A stretch of 25,601 bases of DNA, taken from positions 1-25,601 of IMG/VR virus record IMGVR_UViG_3300025085_000166. One strand, written 5' to 3'. The DNA comes from a virus. The position numbers were made by a program, and so were the translations under genes. Positions 1-7,380 of this stretch are shown here, piece after piece (position 1 is the stretch's first letter; each line of letters begins with the position of its first letter). The notes under the pieces are model-generated. The model was given only the letters and a program-made list of their open reading frames with translations, was not told the origin of the DNA and did not search any database.

Positions 1-21
1 GGTCAATAGACCACTTTTTTT
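1..21 (+). terminator. Terminator-like hairpin at the window edge
   Basis: GGTC (1-4) and GACC (9-12) form a four-base stem around AATA, followed by seven T residues at 15-21. The stem may continue to the left of the window: A13 and C14 could pair with bases I cannot see. It would end a rightward transcript arriving from the left, just before the terminase gene. Confidence 0.45.
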
Positions 22-22
22 G

Positions 23-30
23 TATTTATA
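23..30 (+). promoter_or_regulatory. Putative late promoter motif TATTTATA (terminase)
   Basis: TATTTATA ends four bases before the terminase ATG. The same element precedes seven other genes in this window. Because the gap is so short, a transcript started by this element would be leaderless or nearly so. The promoter role is inferred from recurrence and position only. Confidence 0.45.
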
Positions 31-34
31 GGAT

Positions 35-1810
35 ATGGATAAACATAAACTCATACAGTTAAAAGAATACGCGAAGATCATGAAAGATACTCCGTATGCT
101 CTTAAAACATATCTAACTACGTACGATAACACAAAAAAGAAATACGTACCATTAGAGTTATTCCCTGACCAAATTGAACTAATAAATGACTACGACAATT
201 ATAATGAAAACATAACTCGTAAGTATAGACAGGCGGGTGTATCCACAGTAACTGCGGCTTGGTTATCTAAAAGGATTCAAATGTCAAAACCAGACGAACC
301 TGAGAGAATTCTAATTATTGCCAACAAAAGAGATACCGCAATCGAGATGGCAAATAAGGTTAGAGGTTTTTTAGATCAGTGGCCAGAGTGGATTAATGTT
401 GGTTTTTCGGCGGACAAGAATTCAGAAAGTAGATATAGAATGAATAATGGGTGTGAAGTTAAGGCAGTTGCGACTTCTGCCGATGCACTACGTGGTTATA
501 CACCAACAGTACTAGTTTTTGATGAGGCCGCATATATTGAGGCGGGAGAAGATTTTTGGGCGGCATGTATGGCATCCTTATCAACAGGTGGTAAGGTAAT
601 TCTCATCTCTACACCTAACGGACATGACCCAATTTATTACGGGGTATATGATCAGGCACTAAGAGGTATGAATGACTTTAAAATAACCGATTTAAGGTGG
701 TTTAAAGATCCGAGATATGCTAGTGACTTAAAATGGGTTAAAGTGGATGATATTATTCATTATATGTTAAATAGAGAACAATATAATGATGATGAAATAA
801 TTTTAGAACAGGGTTGGGAAGGATATGAAAAATTACTCGAACAAGGATACAAACCGTACTCTCATTGGTTTGAGAATATGGCAAAAAAATTCAAGTATGA
901 CAAAAGAAAAATCGCACAAGAATTGGAGTGCGACTTCCTTGGTTCTGGTGATGGTGTTATCCCAAGTACAGTACAGGACAAAATAAGAAAGACCATGATA
1001 AAAGACCCCATGGAAAAATACATGCAGGGTACTTTTTGGTTATGGAAAGAACCTGTTGAGGGTCATAGATATATAATGGGTGTCGACGTATCTCGAGGAG
1101 ATAGTGCTGATTCATCATCTATATGTGTTATTGACTTTGATGAAAACGAACAAGTTGCAGAATATGTTGGTATGATACCACCCGACGATTTAGCGTCCAT
1201 TGTTTATAAATGGGGTACATTGTATAAAGCGTTCGTAGCAACAGATATTACGGGAGGTATGGGTATTGCAACATCTCGTAAACTACAAGAAATGGGTTAT
1301 AAGGACCAATATATTGATGGGGTTAATTCTAATAATATTTGGCAATACAACAAAAAGGCACAAGAAAAGATACCGGGTATAAACTTTAATAATAAACGAA
1401 CTCAGATCGTTGCAACCTTTGAGGAGAAACTTAGACATGGGTTTATGGTTAGATCCTCAAGACTATTAAATGAATTAAATACTTTTGTCTATATTAACGG
1501 TAGACCTAACCATATGAAAGGATCTCATGATGATGCGATTATGGCGATGGCAATAGCAATGTATGTTGGTGATATATGTTTTACACAACTAAAAAGAAGT
1601 GACAGTGCAAATAAGGCAATGTTAGATTCTTGGTTATTAACGGAAAGGACATATGAAACTAAAAAATCATTTTATTCTCACGGAACCGCATTTGATGCAA
1701 TAGGTGGGATGACTACAGACGGACAACCGTATAACCCATCTAACCAAAATGTCAGTAAGGATCAATACATGGAACACAGTTGGTTATTTAGTAAAAGAGG
1801 ATATAGGTAA
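35..1810 (+). CDS. 17: Terminase large subunit, gp17-like
   Basis: Packaging motor ATPase and headful nuclease that drives DNA through the portal into the prohead. The N-terminal ATPase has a Walker A-like RKYRQAGVST at residues 62-71, corresponding to the SRQLGKT-type loop of T4 gp17, a Walker B VLVFDEA at 159-165 with catalytic Glu164, and the coupling motif STPNG at 192-196. The C-terminal RNase H-like nuclease shows GVDVSRG at 349-355 (Asp351), a second acidic position near Asp404, and SHDDAIMA at 497-504 (Asp499/500). At 591 aa the length fits the family (T4 gp17 is 610). The next gene is the portal; in T4 the tail sheath and tube genes lie between them, so the order is rearranged. The start follows a TATTTATA motif with no Shine-Dalgarno sequence. 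Confidence 0.96.
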   Translation: MDKHKLIQLKEYAKIMKDTPYALKTYLTTYDNTKKKYVPLELFPDQIELINDYDNYNENITRKYRQAGVSTVTAAWLSKRIQMSKPDEPERILIIANKRDTAIEMANKVRGFLDQWPEWINVGFSADKNSESRYRMNNGCEVKAVATSADALRGYTPTVLVFDEAAYIEAGEDFWAACMASLSTGGKVILISTPNGHDPIYYGVYDQALRGMNDFKITDLRWFKDPRYASDLKWVKVDDIIHYMLNREQYNDDEIILEQGWEGYEKLLEQGYKPYSHWFENMAKKFKYDKRKIAQELECDFLGSGDGVIPSTVQDKIRKTMIKDPMEKYMQGTFWLWKEPVEGHRYIMGVDVSRGDSADSSSICVIDFDENEQVAEYVGMIPPDDLASIVYKWGTLYKAFVATDITGGMGIATSRKLQEMGYKDQYIDGVNSNNIWQYNKKAQEKIPGINFNNKRTQIVATFEEKLRHGFMVRSSRLLNELNTFVYINGRPNHMKGSHDDAIMAMAIAMYVGDICFTQLKRSDSANKAMLDSWLLTERTYETKKSFYSHGTAFDAIGGMTTDGQPYNPSNQNVSKDQYMEHSWLFSKRGYR

Positions 1811-1859
1811 TTAAACAGGTTTATAAAATGAAAAAAAATTCGTATATTATAAAGACTAA

Positions 1860-1868
1860 TATTTATTA
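1860..1868 (+). promoter_or_regulatory. Putative late promoter motif TATTTATTA (portal)
   Basis: TATTTATTA ends two bases before the portal ATG, the tightest spacing of the eight copies seen. The 60-base gap between terminase and portal also holds CGTATATTATAA at 1841-1852, a 12-mer that recurs upstream of the dCMP deaminase gene. Confidence 0.45.
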
Positions 1869-1870
1869 AT

Positions 1871-3691
1871 ATGGCAAAACAAAATATGACAGTGTATCAA
1901 AGGTTAACAAAGGTTTTCGGTTTTACCGCCGACCAACCTTCTACGCCACCACAATACAAATTTGATAGAGACCAACTGTTAAAAACAGATAGTAAAGAGG
2001 AATATGAAAAATCACTCTTACAACAACAACAATCTCAATATATTGCAGATAAATGGTCTAAATTAGATCAATCGTTATATAATCAATCAGTTTACTATGA
2101 ACCTAACAGATTGGCGGCATATTACGATTATGAATCTATGGAGTTTACCCCTGAGATATCTGCGGCATTGGACATATATTCAGAAGAATCAACGACACTT
2201 TCTGAAAAGGGAGATATACTTACAATTTATTCAGAATCAAAAAGAGTAAAAAACATACTTACAGATCTTTTTGAGAACATCTTAGATGTGAACACTAACT
2301 TACAAATGTGGTGTAGAGGTTTAGGTAAGTACGGAGATAACTTCGTTTATTTAAAAATAGATCCTGAAAGGGGGGTTGTGGGTTGTCAACAATTACCCAA
2401 CATTGAAATCGAGAGACACGAAGGTGCGGCCTCCAATGTACATAAAGCGGAACCGTCATCAAACGTTACAATGCCAAGTAGAGAATTAAGATTTGCATGG
2501 AAGAACAAAGACATGGAATTCCAAGCATGGGAAGTTGCTCATTTCAGACTATTAGGTGATGACAGAAAATTACCTTACGGTACGTCTATGTTAGATAAAG
2601 TAAGACGTATATGGAAACAGTTATTACTTGCGGAAGATGCGATGTTAATATACAGAACATCGAGAGCACCCGAAAGAAGAGTATTTAAAGTCTTTGTTGG
2701 GAATATGGACGATAAAGATATTGAGTCGTATGTACAACGTGTGGCGAACAAATTTAAACGAGATCAAGTAGTAGATCCTCAAAATGGTCAGGTTGATATG
2801 AGATACAATCAAATGGCCGTGGATCAAGATTACTTTATTCCCGTTAGAGACCCAGGTCAAACATCACCTATCGAAACATTACCAGGAGCACAAAACTTAG
2901 GTGAGATTGCAGATATTGAATACATTCAAAAGAAGATGTTAGCGGCACTTAGAATACCTAAGGCCTTTTTAGGTTTTGAGGAAATTGTTGGTGATGGTAA
3001 GACTTTAGCGTTAATGGATATTCGTTTTGCAAGAACGATTAATAGAATACAAAAATCATTAATACAAGAATTAAATAAAATTGCATTAGTTCATTTATAC
3101 TTGTTAGGTTTAGAGGACGAGTTAGATAATTTTACATTGTCTTTAACTAACCCTTCGGCACAATCTGATTTATTAAAAGTAGAACAGTGGAAAGAAAAGA
3201 TAACATTATATAAAGACGCAACATCAGATCAATCTCAAATTGGTATACAACCTGTTTCACACACATGGGCTAAGAAAAATATCTTAGGTATGAGTGATAA
3301 CGACGTAGTATTAGACTTACAACAACAAAGACTTGAACGTGCACTTGGTGGTGAATTAGGTGCTACACCTAATATCATTAAGAGAACAGGTGTGTTTGAT
3401 GAAGTGGATAAAAAGTACGGGATACCTGAAGAGGAAAGACAGTCTATGGACCCTAGTGCGGCCGCTGGTGAAGATGATATGGGTGATATGGGAGGAGCAC
3501 CACCTCCACCCGCAGGAGATATGGGTGGTGAAGAACCTTTAAGTGAAGGAACTAAAAAATCAAAGAAATCTAAAATATTAAGTATGTTAGGTGACGAATC
3601 ACAAGATTTTGATGATCTTTTTGATGTTAATAAGGCACAACAGAATATTTATGAAGTAGAGAATAAACTCAAAGACATATTAAAAGAATAA
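1871..3691 (+). CDS. 20: Portal vertex protein, gp20-like
   Basis: Forms the dodecameric portal ring through which DNA enters and to which the terminase and neck bind. Recognition rests on the N-terminal MEFTPEISAALDIYSEES segment (near residue 93), matching the early portal segment in T4-like phages, and on the block beginning ETLPGAQNLGEIADIEY (about 335-371) continuing into LRIPKAFLGFEE, which corresponds to the conserved T4 gp20 segment with LPGADN. The protein has 606 aa against 524 in T4. The extra length includes a low-complexity Gly/Met/Pro/Asp stretch near 530-560 and a Lys-rich, then acidic helical tail. It is separated from the next gene by only two bases, suggesting co-translation. 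No Shine-Dalgarno sequence precedes the ATG. Confidence 0.94.
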   Translation: MAKQNMTVYQRLTKVFGFTADQPSTPPQYKFDRDQLLKTDSKEEYEKSLLQQQQSQYIADKWSKLDQSLYNQSVYYEPNRLAAYYDYESMEFTPEISAALDIYSEESTTLSEKGDILTIYSESKRVKNILTDLFENILDVNTNLQMWCRGLGKYGDNFVYLKIDPERGVVGCQQLPNIEIERHEGAASNVHKAEPSSNVTMPSRELRFAWKNKDMEFQAWEVAHFRLLGDDRKLPYGTSMLDKVRRIWKQLLLAEDAMLIYRTSRAPERRVFKVFVGNMDDKDIESYVQRVANKFKRDQVVDPQNGQVDMRYNQMAVDQDYFIPVRDPGQTSPIETLPGAQNLGEIADIEYIQKKMLAALRIPKAFLGFEEIVGDGKTLALMDIRFARTINRIQKSLIQELNKIALVHLYLLGLEDELDNFTLSLTNPSAQSDLLKVEQWKEKITLYKDATSDQSQIGIQPVSHTWAKKNILGMSDNDVVLDLQQQRLERALGGELGATPNIIKRTGVFDEVDKKYGIPEEERQSMDPSAAAGEDDMGDMGGAPPPPAGDMGGEEPLSEGTKKSKKSKILSMLGDESQDFDDLFDVNKAQQNIYEVENKLKDILKE

Positions 3692-3693
3692 TT

Positions 3694-4428
3694 ATGGCAA
3701 CATTCGGTAACATTAAAAATAAGATTTTAGTTAAATTAACTGAATCATATGGTAAAAAGGATTTTAAAAATAACCTTAATACATATTTTAAACCTATAAC
3801 TAAAAATGATACTCTCAAAGAGATGTATTCATTATATGAAGAATTAGAGGGTAAAACTTTTGAAGATAAAGAGACTGCGACATTATATGTGGAAGAACTA
3901 TCAAGAATATTAAAAGAAAAAAATTCTAATATACAAATCGATTTAAATAAATTAAGTGAAGACTTATCTAATGTTGAATCTACAAGTAACGAATTATATG
4001 AAAGTATTGATTCTTTGTCTACTCCCGATAATTTAAGTAATATATCTGATAAGGTTATTGCTAAAAAATATTTAGTCGAACATTTAACAAAAAATAAAAC
4101 TAACGAATCACTTACTGTAAATCAAGGTGTAAATGAATCATTATTAAATTCAGTCTTAGTAAACAACTTTAATGTTAGTTTTGATAAGACGTTGAGTGAA
4201 GAAGATAAAAGTAGATTAAAAAATATATTATCTCTTAACCAAGAAGATTTAGAAAGTAAGTTTACTGAATTGACTGAAAGTATCAACGAAAAGTTGGGTT
4301 CAATAGTAGAATCAGACGCGGAATTTAAATCTAAGTCTATTGAGGTTAAGACCGAGATTAATGAAATGAGTCAAAGTAAGTATAACTTATACAGATTAGA
4401 AGAGTTATTAAGTAACTTGTCAGAATAA
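3694..4428 (+). CDS. Unknown 244-aa protein in the gp67/gp68 position, possible prohead core component
   Basis: I do not recognise the family. The product is rich in Lys, Glu, Asn and Ser, has no Cys or Trp, no signal peptide and no membrane segment, and appears mostly alpha-helical. Coiled-coil potential is likely near residues 85-110 and at 185-244. It starts two bases after the portal stop and is followed by a terminator, so it ends the terminase-portal transcription unit. In T4 the genes between portal (20) and protease (21) encode the small prohead core proteins gp67 and gp68, so position suggests a core or scaffold accessory role. That is inference from synteny; no sequence similarity to gp67 or gp68 is claimed. 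Confidence 0.8.
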   Translation: MATFGNIKNKILVKLTESYGKKDFKNNLNTYFKPITKNDTLKEMYSLYEELEGKTFEDKETATLYVEELSRILKEKNSNIQIDLNKLSEDLSNVESTSNELYESIDSLSTPDNLSNISDKVIAKKYLVEHLTKNKTNESLTVNQGVNESLLNSVLVNNFNVSFDKTLSEEDKSRLKNILSLNQEDLESKFTELTESINEKLGSIVESDAEFKSKSIEVKTEINEMSQSKYNLYRLEELLSNLSE

Positions 4429-4459
4429 TATTCCTTTACGGCAGCTACCTTAGAGGTGT

Positions 4460-4504
4460 AAATCCCTGTTTTTGATATATCAAAGTCTCAAATAGGGATT
4501 TTTT
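4460..4504 (+). terminator. Rho-independent-type terminator after the portal operon
   Basis: AAATCCCT (4460-4467) pairs with AGGGATTT (4494-4501) and is followed by a T run to 4504. The long loop contains an inner palindrome, TTTGATATATCAAA (4471-4484), so the structure is compound. It stops rightward transcription just before the bS21 gene on the other strand. The T run overlaps the bS21 stop codon. There is no T run in the leftward sense, so it looks one-directional. Confidence 0.7.
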
Positions 4505-4694
4505 AATGCTCGTTTTCGTCGTTCAGTTTCTGTATATACACTGCCTTTTGTTTTTGTAGTCTTTTTTTGACGGATGGTTTGGTGAATTCTTTTTTCTCCC
4601 TGAGTTTATTGATCTGTTTTACGTTTCTTACTTTTTTACGCAATTTCTTTATCGCTTTCTCAATACCACCTTTGTCTACTTTTATTATTAGCAT
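4503..4694 (-). CDS. rpsU: Phage-encoded ribosomal protein bS21
   Basis: This 63-aa very basic protein matches small-subunit ribosomal protein bS21, which binds near the 3' end of 16S rRNA on the 30S platform. The N-terminus MLIIKVDKGGIEKAIKKLRK and the central EFTKPSVKKRLQKQKAVYIQ (36-55) carry the signature of Bacteroidota-type bS21: an F-x-KPSV-x-x-R core followed by QKA-x-YIQ. This differs from the longer Arg-rich Proteobacterial form. In Bacteroidota ribosomes bS21, with bS18 and bS6, holds the anti-Shine-Dalgarno tail, so a phage copy could replace the host protein and change initiation choice. It is the only leftward gene inside the rightward head module and has its own upstream TATTTATTA motif. 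There is no Shine-Dalgarno sequence before its ATG. Effect on host translation is inference. Confidence 0.93.
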   Translation of the reverse strand: MLIIKVDKGGIEKAIKKLRKKVRNVKQINKLREKKEFTKPSVKKRLQKQKAVYIQKLNDENEH

Positions 4695-4710
4695 ATATAA
4701 TTTTGTATAT

Positions 4711-4719
4711 TAATAAATA
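4711..4719 (-). promoter_or_regulatory. Putative late promoter motif TATTTATTA (bS21)
   Basis: On the minus strand TATTTATTA ends 16 bases before the bS21 ATG. It lets this lone leftward gene be expressed with the late genes although it lies against the surrounding operon. Confidence 0.45.
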
Positions 4720-4730
4720 TACTAGAAAAA

Positions 4731-4763
4731 TTTGTTTTTCCAAAGAAAATTACTTATATTTTA
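4731..4763 (+). promoter_or_regulatory. Putative Bacteroidota-type promoter TTTG-N20-TATATTTTA
   Basis: TTTG at 4731-4734 is followed after 20 bases by TATATTTTA at 4755-4763, 35 bases before the ATG at 4799. This resembles the Bacteroidota vegetative promoter pattern (TTG near -33, TAnnTTTG near -7). A very similar arrangement, TTG-N20-TATATTTTG, precedes the 410-aa glycosyltransferase gene. Evidence is pattern only in AT-rich DNA. Confidence 0.3.
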
Positions 4764-4798
4764 TTAAACACCATTAAAAGATTATAATAATGAATTAA

Positions 4799-5224
4799 AT
4801 GAAACTAGGACGTTACATCCCATTAGGGGATCATAAAAACGTTAAGATTGGATATGGGACGATAAACCATAAAAACTTAAAGACAATTTACCTCTCTTTA
4901 AACTCTTGGTTAGAACCAAATGAGATATGTGAGGATTACGATGCAATACTAAGGTCATCGAAAAATAAAATAAAAAGATTAGTTCACAATTTAGGTCACG
5001 GACTTTTTAGAGAAGAATCTATCGTTGATTTGGATGTGAGAACTAAAGGTATAAAAAAAGAAAAGAGATCTTTTATGAATTTAGAAGTTACTCTTTATAC
5101 GTTAAAACAAGTAAACGTCAAGGATAAAGACTTGAAAACAGACATGTATAGTCTACTATGTGAAATCATAGATACTTGTTTAGATAACGAATTATTATAC
5201 AATTTCCACAAAAAGAAAAAATAA
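4799..5224 (+). CDS. Unknown 141-aa protein between portal and protease genes
   Basis: I do not recognise this protein. It is basic, with a compact N-terminal part (Gly/Tyr/Ile-rich, residues 1-35), a conserved-looking HNLGHGLFREESIVDLDVR segment around 63-81 and a helical C-terminus ending in a run of lysines. No membrane or signal segment is visible. It stands as a separate unit: a terminator and the leftward bS21 gene lie upstream, and a late-type motif restarts transcription before the protease gene downstream. A two-codon ORF, ATG AAT TAA (4790-4798), ends exactly where the ATG begins, which could couple initiation. A prohead core role is possible from position but has no sequence support. 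Confidence 0.75.
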   Translation: MKLGRYIPLGDHKNVKIGYGTINHKNLKTIYLSLNSWLEPNEICEDYDAILRSSKNKIKRLVHNLGHGLFREESIVDLDVRTKGIKKEKRSFMNLEVTLYTLKQVNVKDKDLKTDMYSLLCEIIDTCLDNELLYNFHKKKK

Positions 5225-5238
5225 GTCCGTTTTCCATG

Positions 5239-5246
5239 TATTTATA
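5239..5246 (+). promoter_or_regulatory. Putative late promoter motif TATTTATA (prohead protease)
   Basis: TATTTATA ends 19 bases before the protease ATG, in the short gap after the 141-aa gene. With T4-like spacing from promoter to start site it would give a leader of roughly a dozen A/T-rich bases. Confidence 0.45.
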
Positions 5247-5265
5247 GTAATAAAACTACAGATAC

Positions 5266-5949
5266 ATGAAAGTATTAGGACCAAAAGAAACAGGTAAAGG
5301 AATATTAATAGAATATGACGCGGGATTTATTTCTCCCAAAGAGAATAAAAGTGTTATATCGGAAATGAAGGGAATTGATTTCTCTGAGGATATTATCCTT
5401 TACGCTGTTCTACAGAAATATGATACCCCGAATAAGAACGGGAGAATCTACCCAGAGAGATTACTCAAGAGAGAGATGGAAAAGTATCAAGAGATAATTG
5501 ATAAAGGTTCAGCATTAAATGAATTAAATCATCCATCATCTTCACTCATAGATTTAGATAGAGTTTCACATACGATCACCGAGACTTGGTGGGACGGTAA
5601 AATTCTTATGGGAAAAATTAAATTACTTCTTTCACCTGGTTGGAAAAAATCAGGTATTGTAAGTACCAAAGGTGACCAAGCGGCAATGTTATTAATGAAC
5701 GGTGTTACCTTAGGTATATCATCAAGAGGGGTGGGATCACTTAAATCAGTTAAAGGACAGAATATAGTACAGGAAGACTTTGAATTGGTTTGTTTTGATT
5801 TAGTATCATCCCCATCAACACCTGGCGCATATGTATTTCAAGATCCAGGAGATAGAGAAAAATACGAAGAATCGATTGAGGAACAACCTATAGTAGATGA
5901 GAGAATGAGTAAACTTATGGGTAATCTCAATAGTTTCTTGTCTAAATAA
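5266..5949 (+). CDS. 21: Prohead core protease, gp21-like
   Basis: Serine protease assembled inside the prohead that cleaves scaffold, capsid and internal proteins after (L/I)xE sites, then destroys itself. The sequence has NKNGRIYPERLL (57-67), ELNHP with candidate catalytic His89, an ETWWDGKILMGKIKLL strand region (106-121) and the GISSRGVGSL nucleophile motif at 150-159 with Ser152/153. All match the T4 gp21/S77-type prohead protease pattern. Length is 227 aa against 212 in T4. It lies directly upstream of the scaffold and capsid genes, as in T4. The N-terminal region before residue 40 is poorly conserved. Confidence 0.94.
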   Translation: MKVLGPKETGKGILIEYDAGFISPKENKSVISEMKGIDFSEDIILYAVLQKYDTPNKNGRIYPERLLKREMEKYQEIIDKGSALNELNHPSSSLIDLDRVSHTITETWWDGKILMGKIKLLLSPGWKKSGIVSTKGDQAAMLLMNGVTLGISSRGVGSLKSVKGQNIVQEDFELVCFDLVSSPSTPGAYVFQDPGDREKYEESIEEQPIVDERMSKLMGNLNSFLSK

Positions 5950-5963
5950 TAAACTTTTCTTTG

Positions 5964-5990
5964 ATTACTATATCATAAAAGTAATTTTTT
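5964..5990 (+). terminator. Weak terminator-like hairpin between protease and scaffold
   Basis: ATTACT (5964-5969) pairs with AGTAAT (5980-5985) around a ten-base loop, followed by a T run at 5985-5990. The stem has a single G-C pair, so it would be weak. It may lower readthrough from the protease gene so that the scaffold is driven mainly from the motif at 6004. Confidence 0.35.
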
Positions 5991-6003
5991 CTTAATTAAC
6001 AAG

Positions 6004-6012
6004 TATTTATTA
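6004..6012 (+). promoter_or_regulatory. Putative late promoter motif TATTTATTA (scaffold)
   Basis: TATTTATTA ends 18 bases before the scaffold ATG. The capsid gene downstream has no copy in its 36-base leader, so this element may drive scaffold and capsid together. Confidence 0.45.
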
Positions 6013-6030
6013 TTAAACTATATAAAACAA

Positions 6031-7344
6031 ATGAGTAAAAAATCCATTTTAGAACAAGCATTGCTTCAAGTACAAGACCTTGAAGAGGCAGTAAAGGCAA
6101 ACGCAAAAGGTATACTTGCTTCAACCATGAAGGAAGAACTAAACGATGTCCTAAACGAATCTATGGAACAAGAGGAAGTTGAAGAAATTGAAACTCCTAA
6201 TAAAGAAGACGAACAAGATATGCCAATCTCAGAACAAGGAATTGAAGACGAGGAAGGAAATGATGACGAAACTTCGATAAACGACGAGCCAGCAGACGAC
6301 GTTGATCCAGACATGGAAGATGAAGAGGGTGAAGACGAATCAGACGACGAATTATCTATAGATGATGAGGACGAAGATTTTTCATTACCAATGGATTCTG
6401 AAGAAGAAGGTGAAGATGAAGTCCTTGACATGACCGACGCATCTGACGATGAAGTTTTAAAGGTATTCAAATCAATGAAACCTGAAGACGGAATTGTTGT
6501 GAAACGTGACGGTGATAATGTTGAACTCGAAGATGGAGACGACGAATACATCATCAAATTAGATGACGAAGAAAGTGAAGTCGAAGAAACAGAATACAAC
6601 GAAGAGGTATCTGAAGAAGAAGTAGAGGAATCAGAAGTATCTGAGACCGATATGGAAGAAGAGGTATCTGAAGAAGAAGTATCTGAAACTGACGACACTG
6701 TCTACGAAATTGAGTTAGAAGACGTATCCGAAGAAGAAGTTTCCGAAGAAGAAGTTTCCGAAGAAGAGGTATCTGAAGAAGAAATTGACGAATCAGAAGT
6801 ATCTGAGGAAGAAATGGAAGAAGAAGTCTCTGAAGAGGAAGAATCTCATGAAGAGGAAGTCGACGAAGCTGCAAGAACAAAATCCAATGTACATGGTGAC
6901 AAAGGAGGTGCTAACAGAGCCGGTATTAAGTCTAAGACTAAATATAAGGCAGGTGCAATCAACGAAGAAGTTGAAACTTTAAGAAAACAAAACGGTGAAT
7001 ATAAAAAGGCGTTAGTTTTATTTAAAGAGAAACTAAACGAGGTTGCTGTGTTTAACGCTAACTTGGCATACGCTACAAGATTGTTCACAGAACATTCGAC
7101 AACTCGTCAAGAGAAATTAAATATTTTGAAAAGATTTGACTCTGTCAGTTCTTTAACAGAATCTAAATCCACTTATAAAGTAATAGAAGGTGAATTAGGT
7201 TCAAAACAAAATGTTACTGAGTCGGTTGCCAAAGCAATCGTTTCAACTCCGACATCATCCTCATCTCAAGAGGTACTTTCAGAAACAAAGGCATATGAAA
7301 GTCCTCAGTTCAAGAGAATGAAAGATTTAATGTCAAAATTATAA
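6031..7344 (+). CDS. 22: Prohead scaffolding core protein, gp22-like
   Basis: Major internal scaffold around which the capsid shell forms, later degraded by the prohead protease. Four regions are visible. Residues 1-45 form a helical N-terminus. Residues about 47-280 are extremely acidic and include a small more ordered segment (about 136-181, SDDEVLKVFKSMKPEDGIVV) and a SEEEV repeat tract. Residues 280-310 are basic (from AARTKSNVHGDKGGANRAG). Residues 310-437 hold a coiled coil with LNEVAVFNANLAYATRLF and a C-terminus ending FKRMKDLMSKL. The pattern of coiled coil followed by NLAYATRLF-type text is typical of scaffold proteins of marine T4-like phages. T4 gp22 is 269 aa; the extra length is the acidic tract. 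VDE279|A280 is a plausible protease site at the acidic-basic boundary. It lies directly before the capsid gene, as in T4. Confidence 0.87.
   Translation: MSKKSILEQALLQVQDLEEAVKANAKGILASTMKEELNDVLNESMEQEEVEEIETPNKEDEQDMPISEQGIEDEEGNDDETSINDEPADDVDPDMEDEEGEDESDDELSIDDEDEDFSLPMDSEEEGEDEVLDMTDASDDEVLKVFKSMKPEDGIVVKRDGDNVELEDGDDEYIIKLDDEESEVEETEYNEEVSEEEVEESEVSETDMEEEVSEEEVSETDDTVYEIELEDVSEEEVSEEEVSEEEVSEEEIDESEVSEEEMEEEVSEEEESHEEEVDEAARTKSNVHGDKGGANRAGIKSKTKYKAGAINEEVETLRKQNGEYKKALVLFKEKLNEVAVFNANLAYATRLFTEHSTTRQEKLNILKRFDSVSSLTESKSTYKVIEGELGSKQNVTESVAKAIVSTPTSSSSQEVLSETKAYESPQFKRMKDLMSKL
6727..6786 (+). repeat. Tandem 15-base repeat encoding SEEEV in the scaffold gene
   Basis: Four consecutive 15-base units (TCCGAAGAAGAAGTT and close variants) encode SEEE(V/I) four times at scaffold residues 233-252. 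Degenerate copies of the same unit extend through about 6604-6855. Such a tract can change length by slippage while staying in frame. Confidence 0.85.
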
Positions 7345-7380
7345 TAAAATAAATAAAAAAAACTAAAACTTACATTTAAA

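Noticed and set aside
23-30. Reading the upstream motifs as TATAAATA on the opposite strand (exact T4 late promoter)
   Set aside because: All eight copies would then point away from the gene they precede and transcribe antisense into the upstream gene. The consistent coding-strand form is TATTTATA/TATTTATTA.
2645-2860. 71-aa frame on the minus strand within the portal gene
   Set aside because: Antisense to well conserved portal coding sequence and without recognisable features.
3540-3560. Possible protease site LSE|G before the Lys-rich part of the portal C-terminus
   Set aside because: Portal proteins of T4-like phages are not known to be cleaved and the tail is low in complexity, so the match may be chance.
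6066-6698. Ser-rich 210-aa frame on the minus strand and Leu-rich frame at 6554-6880
   Set aside because: Both are antisense shadows of the acidic scaffold repeats; GAA/GAC codons read backwards give Ser and Leu. No plausible domain or leader.
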